From assembly GCA_031963225.1 (NCBI GenBank), contig JASSUD010000001.1, positions 55,992-119,991 of the forward strand: 64,000 nt of DNA. Direction: 5' to 3'. This document shows, in pieces, positions 51,745-61,174 of this stretch. The position numbers and the translations under genes are program-made. Origin of the DNA: JASSUD01 sp031963225. Lineage in GTDB: Bacteria > Pseudomonadota > Gammaproteobacteria > Burkholderiales > Burkholderiaceae. The notes under the pieces were generated by a model that did no database searches, had not been told where the DNA came from, and saw only the letters and a list, made by a program, of their open reading frames with translations. Numbering within the stretch: the stretch's first letter is position 1; each line of letters starts with the position of its first letter.

Positions 51745-54516
51745 ATGGCTGATGCATCTCTATCGCAGAAAAAACACTCGTTTGTTTTGGATGACCGTTC
51801 ACTTGAGCAACGCTTGAAGGTATTAAAAGAATACTGCGCGTTAGTACCATTTAAGTCTGACGCTGGGAGCGCGACTTTAGCGAATGTTTTTTTCCCAACG
51901 CAAGGTAAGCAAATTGCTGAATTAGCGCAGCTATATGCTAATCCGGAGCAAGTCGATGGCGCGATGTTGCCGCACCAGGCGCTCTTGCTGGCTTTCTTTC
52001 GCATGCTGGAAACGCCGCGCGCTTTGTTCAACGAGTTACCAGAAGCGCATAAGCAGTTGTATTACAGCAAGCTACTAGGTTTACAAGAACGCCCAGCACA
52101 AGCAGATCGGGTGGCGGTTTCTTTTATCTTGAATGACAACACATCTGAATTAATGCTGGCGGAAGGCTTATTACTCGATGCTGGCGCAGACGCCGTTGGT
52201 GCACCGCGCCAGTATCGATTAGAGCAAACGCTGCTAGCGAATCTTGGGCGTTTAACTGATATACGGTGGTGCGCTTTCTCAAGGCGGAGCGAGGCTAGAG
52301 AAACACGGATCGTTTGCGATGAGAGTCAAGGATTATCGTGGCCTGAGCAAGGATGTCATTTGTTTTCTTTTGATGAGCAAAAAACGCATGAATTGCAAAT
52401 AGGGCGCGTGGTGAGCTCGGAGGTTCTTGCTGCGCCAGGGAGCCTTCGCAGAATAACAGTCGAGTTTGGCGGAGAGCCGAATGCTATGCATTGCGCTGTC
52501 AGTAAAGGGCAAACTTGGCAAGAGCTGAAAGAAGAAAAACAGTCCCCTCCGGAGATACCTCAACTTTTTACGGGCCAATCGATAACGTGGATTGATGACT
52601 CATTGGAAATGACTGAGGCACCTAATGGTTTGGATGGTTTTATAGATAAAGCACCGCTACTTAAGTTTTATCATCAGTCCAATGCTGCTGTTATCCCGGT
52701 AGTCAAATCCATCAAAATGGAAGTGAAAAAAGCAAGCGATATTTTATTTAGCACCGATGAGGCGCAGTTCGATATCGATCAGCGTATTTTCCCGTTTGGC
52801 CCAGAGCCAGGGGTGGGGATGGGGTGTTATCTGATTACGAAAGATTGGTTTAATAAGCCCAATGTAAAAATTACCCTCACGCCTGAATGGGTAGATTTAC
52901 CGACGACTTCTTTTCCAGCTTGGTATAAAAAATATCCGAATGAGCCTGCGGATAATGATGCTTTCAAGGTCGATATAGCCTTAGTTAGGAATGGAGTAAG
53001 AAAAGAGTTAGAAACGGGTGCTTCCCTATTCCAGAAGGGTGTAGGCACCACTGCGCCAGTAGGTAATGCAATTACTTTCACCCTTTCAAAAGAGCTGGAA
53101 ATTGGCATTACTTCCGATTGGACGGACGAACTAGAAGATGAAACGGATCTTCGTAAATATCCTGCTTGGATTGAAATCACTTTAAAACAAAATTTTCTGC
53201 ATAAAGCTTATTGGGCAGCTTTACCAGGCTTGAAGCCAGAGGAAACATTAAATCCTCCATACACACCGCAATGGAAAAGTCTGCGTGTGGATTATGAAGT
53301 GACCGATACTGAGGTGCATACGCAATACTTGCTAACGCCTTTTGGTCATCGATCAGCAACTCAGACCGAGGATGCTGCTAAAGATAAAGCCCAATTGTAT
53401 TTGGGTTTTCAGGATATAAAGCCTGGTCAAGATTTCCATCTCCATTGGCAATTGCAAAGTCTGCAAGCGTTAGTGCCGAAATGGGAATATTTGCAGGCTG
53501 ATAGCAGCTGGGTGAACTTAGAGGCACATGTTCGAGATGAAACCCAAGGATTATTTGAGACGGGTTTATGGCACGCCGTACTGCCACACGATGCATCGCG
53601 CACAGCTAGCGCGATGCCAGCAGGGCGTTATTGGATCCGTGCCGTAGTCGATGACTTAGTAGAAGCATTTACCCCCGAAGAAAACGCCGGATCGACGGAG
53701 ATGCGATACAGCGGCTCGCCTTATCCCTATTTATTTGGTCTTCATACAAATAGTGCTATAGCAATCTTAAAGAATTTAGCTGACGTGGACACGAGCCATT
53801 TTGAACAAGCGTTGCCTGCTAAAACGATTACGCAAACTGCACAAAATATAGAAGGCTTGAGCAAGGTACTTCAACCCTGGCCCTCTACCGGCGGACGACC
53901 AGCAGAAAAGACCGAGCAATTTACCGAGCGCGCCGCCAAATACCTTTCGCATCGCCAACGTGCAGTAAGCTGGCGCGATGTCAAAACGATTTTATTAGAT
54001 CAATTCCCCGAAATTTACGATGTACGCATTCCTGAGCGTAGCGAGCATTTAGATGCTAACGATGTGCAAACTATCACGATGATTCCGACTTATGGCAAAG
54101 CCGATAACGGGGATATGCTGAAACCTAAATTCGGTCCCGCCCATTTAGCGCGTATGCAAACATATTTGCAAAGCGTCTCTTCCCCTTGGTTCCATGTAAA
54201 GCTAAGTAACCCTAGCTACCGCACAGTGCAGGTTGTGTATCAAGTCGAATTTAAAGCAGGCTTTAATGCTGATTATGGTGATAAGGCATTAAGCGATGCT
54301 TTAAATAGGCATTACATGCCGTGGGTGTGGGAGGCAGGTAGCGCAGTTCGCTTGGGGTATCACTTATATTATTACAAGGTGCTAGCCCTAATTCAGCAGC
54401 AACCTTATGTCGACTACGTAAAGTTTTTGAAACTCGATGGCAAACAGAACTCGATCATCTGTGCAACCACCGAAGTACTGATCCTCGAAACTACCCCTGC
54501 AGCCGCTGCTGCATAA
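51745..54516 (+). CDS. eCIS J-like baseplate protein (Afp11-like)
   Basis: A 923-residue baseplate wedge protein. The C-terminal third has the J-like features AVSWRDVKTILLDQFPEIYD, RIPERSEHLDANDVQTITMI and VWEAGSAVRLGYHLYYYKVL. The N-terminal third reads like Afp11 (ALFNELPEAHKQLYYSKLLG, LMLAEGLLLDAGADAVG). I start at the ATG at 51745; ten upstream codons from a TTG at 51715 have no support. The 120 bases before it look empty. In the Afp model Afp11 and Afp12 form the heterotrimeric wedge. Confidence 0.88.
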   Translation: MADASLSQKKHSFVLDDRSLEQRLKVLKEYCALVPFKSDAGSATLANVFFPTQGKQIAELAQLYANPEQVDGAMLPHQALLLAFFRMLETPRALFNELPEAHKQLYYSKLLGLQERPAQADRVAVSFILNDNTSELMLAEGLLLDAGADAVGAPRQYRLEQTLLANLGRLTDIRWCAFSRRSEARETRIVCDESQGLSWPEQGCHLFSFDEQKTHELQIGRVVSSEVLAAPGSLRRITVEFGGEPNAMHCAVSKGQTWQELKEEKQSPPEIPQLFTGQSITWIDDSLEMTEAPNGLDGFIDKAPLLKFYHQSNAAVIPVVKSIKMEVKKASDILFSTDEAQFDIDQRIFPFGPEPGVGMGCYLITKDWFNKPNVKITLTPEWVDLPTTSFPAWYKKYPNEPADNDAFKVDIALVRNGVRKELETGASLFQKGVGTTAPVGNAITFTLSKELEIGITSDWTDELEDETDLRKYPAWIEITLKQNFLHKAYWAALPGLKPEETLNPPYTPQWKSLRVDYEVTDTEVHTQYLLTPFGHRSATQTEDAAKDKAQLYLGFQDIKPGQDFHLHWQLQSLQALVPKWEYLQADSSWVNLEAHVRDETQGLFETGLWHAVLPHDASRTASAMPAGRYWIRAVVDDLVEAFTPEENAGSTEMRYSGSPYPYLFGLHTNSAIAILKNLADVDTSHFEQALPAKTITQTAQNIEGLSKVLQPWPSTGGRPAEKTEQFTERAAKYLSHRQRAVSWRDVKTILLDQFPEIYDVRIPERSEHLDANDVQTITMIPTYGKADNGDMLKPKFGPAHLARMQTYLQSVSSPWFHVKLSNPSYRTVQVVYQVEFKAGFNADYGDKALSDALNRHYMPWVWEAGSAVRLGYHLYYYKVLALIQQQPYVDYVKFLKLDGKQNSIICATTEVLILETTPAAAAA

Positions 54517-54535
54517 AGCGTAGAAGGAAACGATT

Positions 54536-57500
54536 ATGCGCGACGAGCGTCCAATTTCGCCTGAATTAAAAGAGCAAATTCATTTCAATACCTTACAGGC
54601 CAAAGCTAAGGAAGTGATAGCCAAGCAAGCACAGCACACTTGGACTGACACCGCCGAGCATGATCCAGGTATTACGATGCTCGATGCGATGGCTTATAAC
54701 GTATCGGATTTAGCGTATCGGCATGTGTTGCCGATTGCAGATTTGCTGACGCAATCTGTTGCCGAAAATGCAATGGTGGAAGAATCATGGCAATTTAAGG
54801 AGGAATTGACGGCAGATAAACCCGTAGCGCAGAGAAAATTTGGTGTTCTATCCGCGCTGAGTGCCGATGGAAGCATATTAGTCATTGCGAATACTTCTAC
54901 GGCAAATGCGAGTGGTATTGTTTATATTTATGAACAGGTTAACGGTAGATTTGTGCAGCGGCAGAAATTGACAAAAAGTGATGTTAATCCTGCCTATAAC
55001 TCTTTTGGCTATTCCATAGGCGTTAGCAGAACAGGCGATAGGATTGCGATAGGGGCGCCCGAGAGCGCTGATAGTGAAAGAGGGAGAATCGTCGTTTTTG
55101 AACGTAACGGTGCGGATTGGAAGCACTTGGATTCATTAATGTGGGCTGGAGAAAAGGCATCTGATAAGTTAGGAACAGCCCTGAGTTTAAGCACTGACGG
55201 CAAAACAGTGGCGGGCGCATGTACCACCAATGTGCGCAAAGTGTATATCTTTAGAGAGGATAGCTCGAGCGAAAAAATAGAAAAAGACGCTAGTGAATTT
55301 GGCTATTCGCTTCGTATAAGCTCTGATGCGCATTGGCTGGCGGTATCGACAAAAAAGACGATAGATGGAAAGGCAAATGCAGGGTCTGTGTTTTTGTATG
55401 AATGCAATGATATTAAGAATAATAAATGGATTGAGCGTCAAGAAATCTCCATGCCAAACCCACAACAGGGCGCTGAATTTGGTAGCAGTTTAAGCTTTGA
55501 CGAGCATGGAAAAAAATTGGCTATCGGTACGCCAGGAGACCTCAAAGGGGAAGCAAATACTGGTGCTGTATATATCTATCGCTATAACGGGAAAGGGCAG
55601 TGGCAATTTGAAGATAAGTTATATGCAGTAGATGCGGTCGCGAGTGCTCGCTTTGGGCATGCGGTTCGTTTTAGTGGGGGAAATACCTTAGCCATTAGCG
55701 CAAATAAAACGAAGGTCGGTGATTACGATAATGCAGGCGCTGTTTATATATTTCGCTTAGAAGGAAACAGCTGGAATGAAGTGCAACGCCTCACCTCGCC
55801 TACCGCAGCAGCGAACGCAGAATACGGACAATCCCTTGCTATCAGTGCAGATAACCAGTGCTTAGTAGTAGGAGCGCCCACGGCGACTACTTATGGATTC
55901 GCCAATGCAGGCGCGGTGTACGTGTCTGAAGTGCCAAAAAAAAATCTGTTGTTTCCAGAAGCCTTTGGCCCTCATCAGGCGCTAACTTGCAGTCCAATCA
56001 CATTAGAAGATTATCGACGGGCTTTGCTGGATTTGGTGCGGCCAGGAACCAATCAATTTTATTTTAGGAATATTCAATTACAACCCATTCATGCACAAGA
56101 TTCTGCTTGTTATCAATATGGTTATGACGCAACTTCGCGTCAATTTACCTTTCAGACTGAGACAGAAGGCAATAGCATAGAAAAAAAATCGCTTCTAGGA
56201 GATTACCTCCTTCATGTCGAGCTTAGCCGAGACATCGAATGGAATATAACTAGGCCAGTATTAGATCGATTTCTATTAGAGCATCGTAATCTTGGAGAAA
56301 GCATACGCAAAGTGCATAAGGTATCCGCCGTTGCTGCACCAATCACAGCAACGATTGAGCTAGAGGATGATGTTGACGATATCGCGCCGATTTTGGCGCA
56401 GATTTATACGCTGACTGAAAACTACTTAAGCCCCCCCGCCGTACGCGAACGCGCCTCTGATTTGGCCGCGCAGGGTTGGAGTGCTGAGGCTATTTACCAG
56501 GGGCCGCAATTAAAGCACGGTTGGATCACACACCTGCCAGCTGAGCGTGATTATAGTCAAGCCTATCTAATGCAACTAACTCCATTGGTAAAGCTGTGGG
56601 AAGCGATTCCAGGTGTGCAGGCCATACTGTCTTTTGCTTCTAGGCAAGAAGATAATCCGTGGGCGTTTAAGGTGAATGAGCTGGAGTCTGCGCTGGCCTT
56701 TAGTAGTACGCCAATTCAAGATTTAGCGCAGGGTAAATGGGTGTGCTTACTTAAGCGTGGGCGCCAGATGATCACGACTGAAAAACAAATTAACGATGCT
56801 TTGCCTGCGGTAAATATTATCGAAGAAGCATCAGTCGTTCTACCTGCTGGCCGTTACCGTAATCTACATCGATATTATCCCGCCAGTTTGCGTCTACCTG
56901 CTTGCTATCAATTACAAAATCCTGATTACGACGCACAGCAAACCCGCCATCTACATCAATTTTTGTTGGCGTTTGAGCAGCAATTAGCGAACGGGTGCGA
57001 TCAATTAGCGCGGCTGCCTGCTTTACTGTCATTTGCACGTCAAGAGGAAAATGAAGATAAGACAAAGGATGCCGCTATTTGGGGTGCACAATGGCCTTTT
57101 GGTACACAAGATACGCAACGCATACCTAATGAAGTGCCAAATGCTCTCCATAAACCCTACCGTGATCGCTTGGAGGCTTTCAATCAACACGCCGCCGGTA
57201 ATACAAATAAAGAATTAGACATTATCGATTATCTGCTGTCTTACTTTGGCGAGCGTCGTGCGTCGCGCGCCTTGCTATCTGCCAAAGGTACAGAAGCGCA
57301 GATGCACCGCTTTTTAGCGGTGCAACGCGGTTATTTACAACAGATTACCGAGTTAACCTATCACCGTGCTGCGATTCGCGTCGACCAAGTCTCTGCATTA
57401 CAACGTCGTATTGCTGCTCGTTTAGGCTGGGCGTCAGAATTATTTGATGAAGAGGATCTTAATCTAGCGAACTTGCCGTTTTATATCGTAGAACGCCGTG

Positions 57501-58591
57501 CACTGCTGCCGAAAAAACCGACTGGCAAATACAATGAACCGCAGGACATCGTCGCATTGATATATGAAAAAGGAGAAGATGGAACTAAGGATATCGGGAT
57601 AAGAATGGCCGTGAAGGATGGGGTTAATATGGATGCATTAACCGCGGGTCAGTTAATTGATTTTACACATATCCAAGGTTCTTCAGACATAAATACACTA
57701 CTTGCGGTGAATGTGATTAGCGAAGTAGATGCATCTAAGCACACAGTCCTCTTTTTATTTGCAAATAACGCAAATTTAGAAAAGAAAGCCTATCTTTTAT
57801 GGAAAGATGAAGACCCTGCTTCTGACATCGCAGTGCGGTGGAAGAGCAGCCAGGATTGGTTATATAACATGGTCTATACCTTAGAATATGCAGACCCAGT
57901 AGACGATTCAGGTGAGACTCGAAAATTACTAGTGCGCCCCTTTCCTGCTTACATAAAAGAGGGTGCCACGTTAACGTTATACAAAGTGAACGCAAAGCAA
58001 GCTACGCCGCAAGAGCTGAGCGCGACAATAGAAAAGGTGGATCCCTTACTCGGCCAGGTCACAGCAAAAATGTCATTAGATCGCTGGAACCTCATCCTCC
58101 CTGGTGAAGAGCGACTATGGCATTGGTCTTTTGTTAATTCAAAAGGCAAAGACATACAAGATTATTTTTCTTTCATGGTCAGTGTGGTGATGGACCGCAC
58201 TCTATTGACTGATGCTATCGACCCGCAAGCAACTGCAGCGTGGATAGAAGAGGTGATATTGGAAGAAATGCCCGCTCATATCGTGCCTTGTATCCACTGG
58301 TTGGACAAAAATGATCCAAATCACCAAGATTTTTCAGCGTTTGCCAAAACTTATGCAGCCTGGCAAAACGACGGGCAACCATTAGGTGATTTATCTTACA
58401 AATTGCTAGAGCTCCTAGGCATAGGGAGTTTAGATAGAGAGGTAACGCTTGGAATTGGAACGATGCGCGTTGCCACGGCTACGCAAAAAGCTCGTGCTGA
58501 GAAAAGTGAGGGAATCTTAGATGAAACTTATATACAAGACTATAGTTTGTTACATGTGCCAATAAAGAAGGAGGGCGGCGACATCGAATAA
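54536..58591 (+). CDS. eCIS baseplate protein Afp12-like with beta-propeller insert
   Basis: A 1351-residue baseplate protein, about 380 residues longer than a normal Afp12. The core family is clear at both sides of the insert: QIHFNTLQAKAKEVIAKQAQ, TDTAEHDPGITMLDAMAYNV and SDLAYRHVLPIADLLTQ (residues 15-73), resuming at FPEAFGPHQALTCSPITLED (about 473). Between residues 84 and 466 lie seven repeats that each have an FG/LG/YG turn, an ALSLSTDGKTVA-like strand and an AGAVYIF strand, with the turns at residues 102, 157, 212, 255, 315, 373 and 430. This is the FG-GAP/integrin-alpha pattern and predicts one complete seven-bladed propeller. Its role may be surface contact or target binding. Confidence 0.92.
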   Translation: MRDERPISPELKEQIHFNTLQAKAKEVIAKQAQHTWTDTAEHDPGITMLDAMAYNVSDLAYRHVLPIADLLTQSVAENAMVEESWQFKEELTADKPVAQRKFGVLSALSADGSILVIANTSTANASGIVYIYEQVNGRFVQRQKLTKSDVNPAYNSFGYSIGVSRTGDRIAIGAPESADSERGRIVVFERNGADWKHLDSLMWAGEKASDKLGTALSLSTDGKTVAGACTTNVRKVYIFREDSSSEKIEKDASEFGYSLRISSDAHWLAVSTKKTIDGKANAGSVFLYECNDIKNNKWIERQEISMPNPQQGAEFGSSLSFDEHGKKLAIGTPGDLKGEANTGAVYIYRYNGKGQWQFEDKLYAVDAVASARFGHAVRFSGGNTLAISANKTKVGDYDNAGAVYIFRLEGNSWNEVQRLTSPTAAANAEYGQSLAISADNQCLVVGAPTATTYGFANAGAVYVSEVPKKNLLFPEAFGPHQALTCSPITLEDYRRALLDLVRPGTNQFYFRNIQLQPIHAQDSACYQYGYDATSRQFTFQTETEGNSIEKKSLLGDYLLHVELSRDIEWNITRPVLDRFLLEHRNLGESIRKVHKVSAVAAPITATIELEDDVDDIAPILAQIYTLTENYLSPPAVRERASDLAAQGWSAEAIYQGPQLKHGWITHLPAERDYSQAYLMQLTPLVKLWEAIPGVQAILSFASRQEDNPWAFKVNELESALAFSSTPIQDLAQGKWVCLLKRGRQMITTEKQINDALPAVNIIEEASVVLPAGRYRNLHRYYPASLRLPACYQLQNPDYDAQQTRHLHQFLLAFEQQLANGCDQLARLPALLSFARQEENEDKTKDAAIWGAQWPFGTQDTQRIPNEVPNALHKPYRDRLEAFNQHAAGNTNKELDIIDYLLSYFGERRASRALLSAKGTEAQMHRFLAVQRGYLQQITELTYHRAAIRVDQVSALQRRIAARLGWASELFDEEDLNLANLPFYIVERRALLPKKPTGKYNEPQDIVALIYEKGEDGTKDIGIRMAVKDGVNMDALTAGQLIDFTHIQGSSDINTLLAVNVISEVDASKHTVLFLFANNANLEKKAYLLWKDEDPASDIAVRWKSSQDWLYNMVYTLEYADPVDDSGETRKLLVRPFPAYIKEGATLTLYKVNAKQATPQELSATIEKVDPLLGQVTAKMSLDRWNLILPGEERLWHWSFVNSKGKDIQDYFSFMVSVVMDRTLLTDAIDPQATAAWIEEVILEEMPAHIVPCIHWLDKNDPNHQDFSAFAKTYAAWQNDGQPLGDLSYKLLELLGIGSLDREVTLGIGTMRVATATQKARAEKSEGILDETYIQDYSLLHVPIKKEGGDIE

Positions 58592-58646
58592 GAATAAAAA
58601 GATGACAAAAGCATTATCCCAACCCGATCTAACAAGCTAACTATTT

Positions 58647-60479
58647 ATGGCTTCTCCATCCTCGCAACGCGATACGCATCGGATAACGAGGTTACGTTTA
58701 CGCCTTTATTGCGATGAAACACTCGCGCACCCTCTACAACAGCGTGCGAGCCGCTTATTTCATCAGCGTTTGCAAGCAGAGTTAGGAGGGGTGATGCAAC
58801 AAACATGGGAAGCAAGCGTAGGTACACCGGTACGTACGGATCAACTCATCATTGATGTGGGCACCATAGACCTTGCACAATTTGACGACCAATTAAGCGA
58901 TCGAGTAGTGCAGCTATTGGGTATGCGCTTGCGCGCTTTGTTAGAGCATTCGTCGAATAACCCGCAATACAAAGCTCTCCGAGCAGAGGAGAGGTTAGAT
59001 TGGCGAGTGGGCTTAGACTCTAAGGCCAATCTTGCGAAAAATGCAGGAGCAAATTCTCAACGAGTAAGCTCAATGGGAAAACCATCGAGTGCAAAAAAGA
59101 CGCAAACAGCAGCTTTTAAGGCAGGTAAGCAAGCGGACCAGCCAAATGCGCAATCCACACATTCCTGCAACGCAGAGAGCACAGTGAGCCATCAGCCTGC
59201 CTGGCTCAGTTTTATCCAATATCTACAGACGGGAATATGGGTGCAGCCCGTTCTCTGGCATCAGCAAACGCCTGCAGCATGGTTACGCGCCCAGCTGAAA
59301 TCCGAACAATCTTTGACTGCTTGGCGCATCGCCTTGGCCTTCGCCTGCCTACAACCCCAGACCCTGCGGCGTTTAATCAGTCAATTTGATGCAAATAGTT
59401 TGTATGCGTTGCATGCCGTGTTATCCCCGACAACAGCGCACGCAATGCCGGCAGTCGTTAACTGGAGGCCTTACCTACAATGGGCCGCGTTACAGGCACT
59501 ACAAAGTGAACACGTATTATTGCAATTACCTGCATCCATTACGCCATTCAGCGCGCTAAGCACGCCACCGGTCCGAGAAGCTCCTCACTACTGGCAACAA
59601 AAAATACAGGCCATCTTGCAAACTCCCAATTGGCCAGTGATGTGGTGGACCGCTTTGACTGCGTGCTTGGCAGATGAATGGCTGCCAAGCACACAGCCAA
59701 AGCAAAATTCGCAGCCAAAGCAAAATTCGCAGCCAAAGCAAAATTCGCAGCCAAAGCAAAATTCACAGCCAAAGCAAGACTCACAGCCAAAGCAAGACTC
59801 ACAGCCAAAGCAAGACTCACAGCTAAAGCAAGACCCACAGCTAAAGCAAGACCCACAGCTAGAACAAGTTACACAGTCAAAGCAAGACATATTGACGCGC
59901 ATCACTCAATCTCTATCTCGGGCAGAAGACCAATCCTTCGCTGTAAGCAATGCAGGTCTAGCCTTGCTATGGCCACTGCTCCCGCATTTACTGCGTGAAT
60001 TAGGAGTTTTACAAGAGCAACGTTTTGTCAGTATGGAAGCGCAATTACACGCAATATGTTGCTTAGATTGGTTGGTATGGGAATCGTTTCAAGAAGCCGA
60101 ACACACCATGGCGTTGGATGAGCAGCAACCGAGTAATGAATGGCGTGCACCTTTCACCAAATTGCTGTGCGGCGTGCCGGTAGAAATGGTCATACCAGAA
60201 TGGACGCAGCCGGATGAAGCGCAAAAAAAAATATTACGCACATGGTTAAGCACTTCGTTGCAGATGTGGCAAGGTTTACACCGCTGTGAGGACCGCGATA
60301 GCGTGGCTTTGTTTTTACAACGTCCTGGCACAGTAGTGCAGCATAGTGCTGATTGGCAGGTCGAGGTGAAGCATGATGCCTGCGATATTTTACTGGAGAT
60401 GCCTCCTTGGCCGATGGGGGAAATACATCTCCCTTGGCTGGATAGGCCGGGGATGGTGGTCTGGTTGACTAATGGGTAA
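58647..60479 (+). CDS. eCIS tape-measure-type protein (Afp14-like)
   Basis: A 610-residue protein matching the family annotated as contractile injection system tape measure proteins. The N-terminal segment (HRITRLRLRLYCDETLAHPL, LIIDVGTIDLAQF) and the C-terminal segment (LDWLVWESFQEAEH, VQVEVKHDACDILLEMPPWP-like, ending WLDRPGMVVWLTNG) are recognisable. Residues of about 349-413 form a run of QPKQNS-type hexapeptides that is very hydrophilic. There is no clear ribosome site before the ATG at 58647. It follows the Afp12-like gene directly; the usual Afp13 gene is not between them. Confidence 0.75.
   Translation: MASPSSQRDTHRITRLRLRLYCDETLAHPLQQRASRLFHQRLQAELGGVMQQTWEASVGTPVRTDQLIIDVGTIDLAQFDDQLSDRVVQLLGMRLRALLEHSSNNPQYKALRAEERLDWRVGLDSKANLAKNAGANSQRVSSMGKPSSAKKTQTAAFKAGKQADQPNAQSTHSCNAESTVSHQPAWLSFIQYLQTGIWVQPVLWHQQTPAAWLRAQLKSEQSLTAWRIALAFACLQPQTLRRLISQFDANSLYALHAVLSPTTAHAMPAVVNWRPYLQWAALQALQSEHVLLQLPASITPFSALSTPPVREAPHYWQQKIQAILQTPNWPVMWWTALTACLADEWLPSTQPKQNSQPKQNSQPKQNSQPKQNSQPKQDSQPKQDSQPKQDSQLKQDPQLKQDPQLEQVTQSKQDILTRITQSLSRAEDQSFAVSNAGLALLWPLLPHLLRELGVLQEQRFVSMEAQLHAICCLDWLVWESFQEAEHTMALDEQQPSNEWRAPFTKLLCGVPVEMVIPEWTQPDEAQKKILRTWLSTSLQMWQGLHRCEDRDSVALFLQRPGTVVQHSADWQVEVKHDACDILLEMPPWPMGEIHLPWLDRPGMVVWLTNG
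59694..59889 (+). repeat. 18-bp in-frame tandem repeat in the tape-measure gene
   Basis: About eleven copies of CAGCCAAAGCAAAATTCG and variants encode QPKQNS/QPKQDS. The frame stays intact and units at the 3' side are more diverged. Copy number can change by slippage and would change protein length. Confidence 0.85.
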
Positions 60480-60619
60480 AGGGGGACTAACCACATATTG
60501 AAAATGAAGAGATTGAGTGTAGCGTGTAGTCCAATCTGTTAGATGCACTAATAGATCGCAACTGACTGTGGGGCGGCTGTATGGCAAAGCTCCATGGGCA
60601 TAAAATAGAAGGCTTCATT

Positions 60620-61174
60620 ATGACTAAGCAAAAGAAAGAAGATGGCACATCCAGAGTGGCAGCAGCGGCAGCAGTGACAGCACTGCCAACAGTCGATGAC
60701 CTCAAAAAAAAATTCAAAGCGGGAACCGTTCCGTTGGAAACAGATTTCGAAAATTTGATTGATATTGCCGAGTATGGTCGGAAGGCGGTGGGGCAGTCGC
60801 CAGAACAGGCAGACTCCGCCGGACCGGGGAAGGGGTTAGAACTCGACACAGGCACAGGGAGGCTAAGTGTGAAAGTAAGGTCCGCTGGCGGGGTAGAAAT
60901 CGACGAGGGGGGCCTGTACTTAGTCCACCCCCAGGGCCCGACAGGAGAGCCGGGTTCGTCGGATCTCCCGCCGGCCACAGTCGCATTTATTGACGATAAG
61001 CATCCCCACGACGGCTGGAAGAGGATACTTCCACTTGAGGCGACGATGGAAAAGCGGAACGGAGCCGTCGTAGTAGAAATAACCAAGGACGGGTATTATA
61101 TCGGGATCCGGGACGAGAACGGACAGAATAAGAACGTCGGGATCGGATATTTGTACCGCAAGCAAGCAGATTAA
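60620..61174 (+). CDS. Short fibre-like eCIS protein (Afp13-like N-terminal region)
   Basis: A 184-residue protein. The segment VDDLKKKFKAGTVPLETDFE and NLIDIAEYGRKAVGQSPEQA, followed by GPGKGLELDTGTGRLSVKV, resembles the attachment end of tail-fibre proteins of Afp/PVC-type systems. The long receptor-binding C-terminus seen in Afp13 is missing. I start at the ATG at 60620 (AGAAGG upstream) rather than 60581. Base composition is clearly more GC-rich than its neighbours, with many GGG, AGG and CGG codons, a sign of a separate origin. The role as fibre is an inference from the opening motif and from location. Confidence 0.6.
   Translation: MTKQKKEDGTSRVAAAAAVTALPTVDDLKKKFKAGTVPLETDFENLIDIAEYGRKAVGQSPEQADSAGPGKGLELDTGTGRLSVKVRSAGGVEIDEGGLYLVHPQGPTGEPGSSDLPPATVAFIDDKHPHDGWKRILPLEATMEKRNGAVVVEITKDGYYIGIRDENGQNKNVGIGYLYRKQAD

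Noticed and set aside
59548..59856. Minus-strand Ala/Leu-rich repeat frame
   Set aside because: Shadow of the QPKQNS repeat in the tape-measure gene.
59694..59889. CRISPR-like array of short repeats
   Set aside because: The 18-bp units have no spacers and lie in frame within a long gene.
43190..60479. Type VI secretion system or prophage
   Set aside because: No TssJLM membrane complex, ClpV or Hcp/VipA pair arrangement, and no head, packaging or lysis genes; three phage-type sheaths and DUF5908 point to eCIS.
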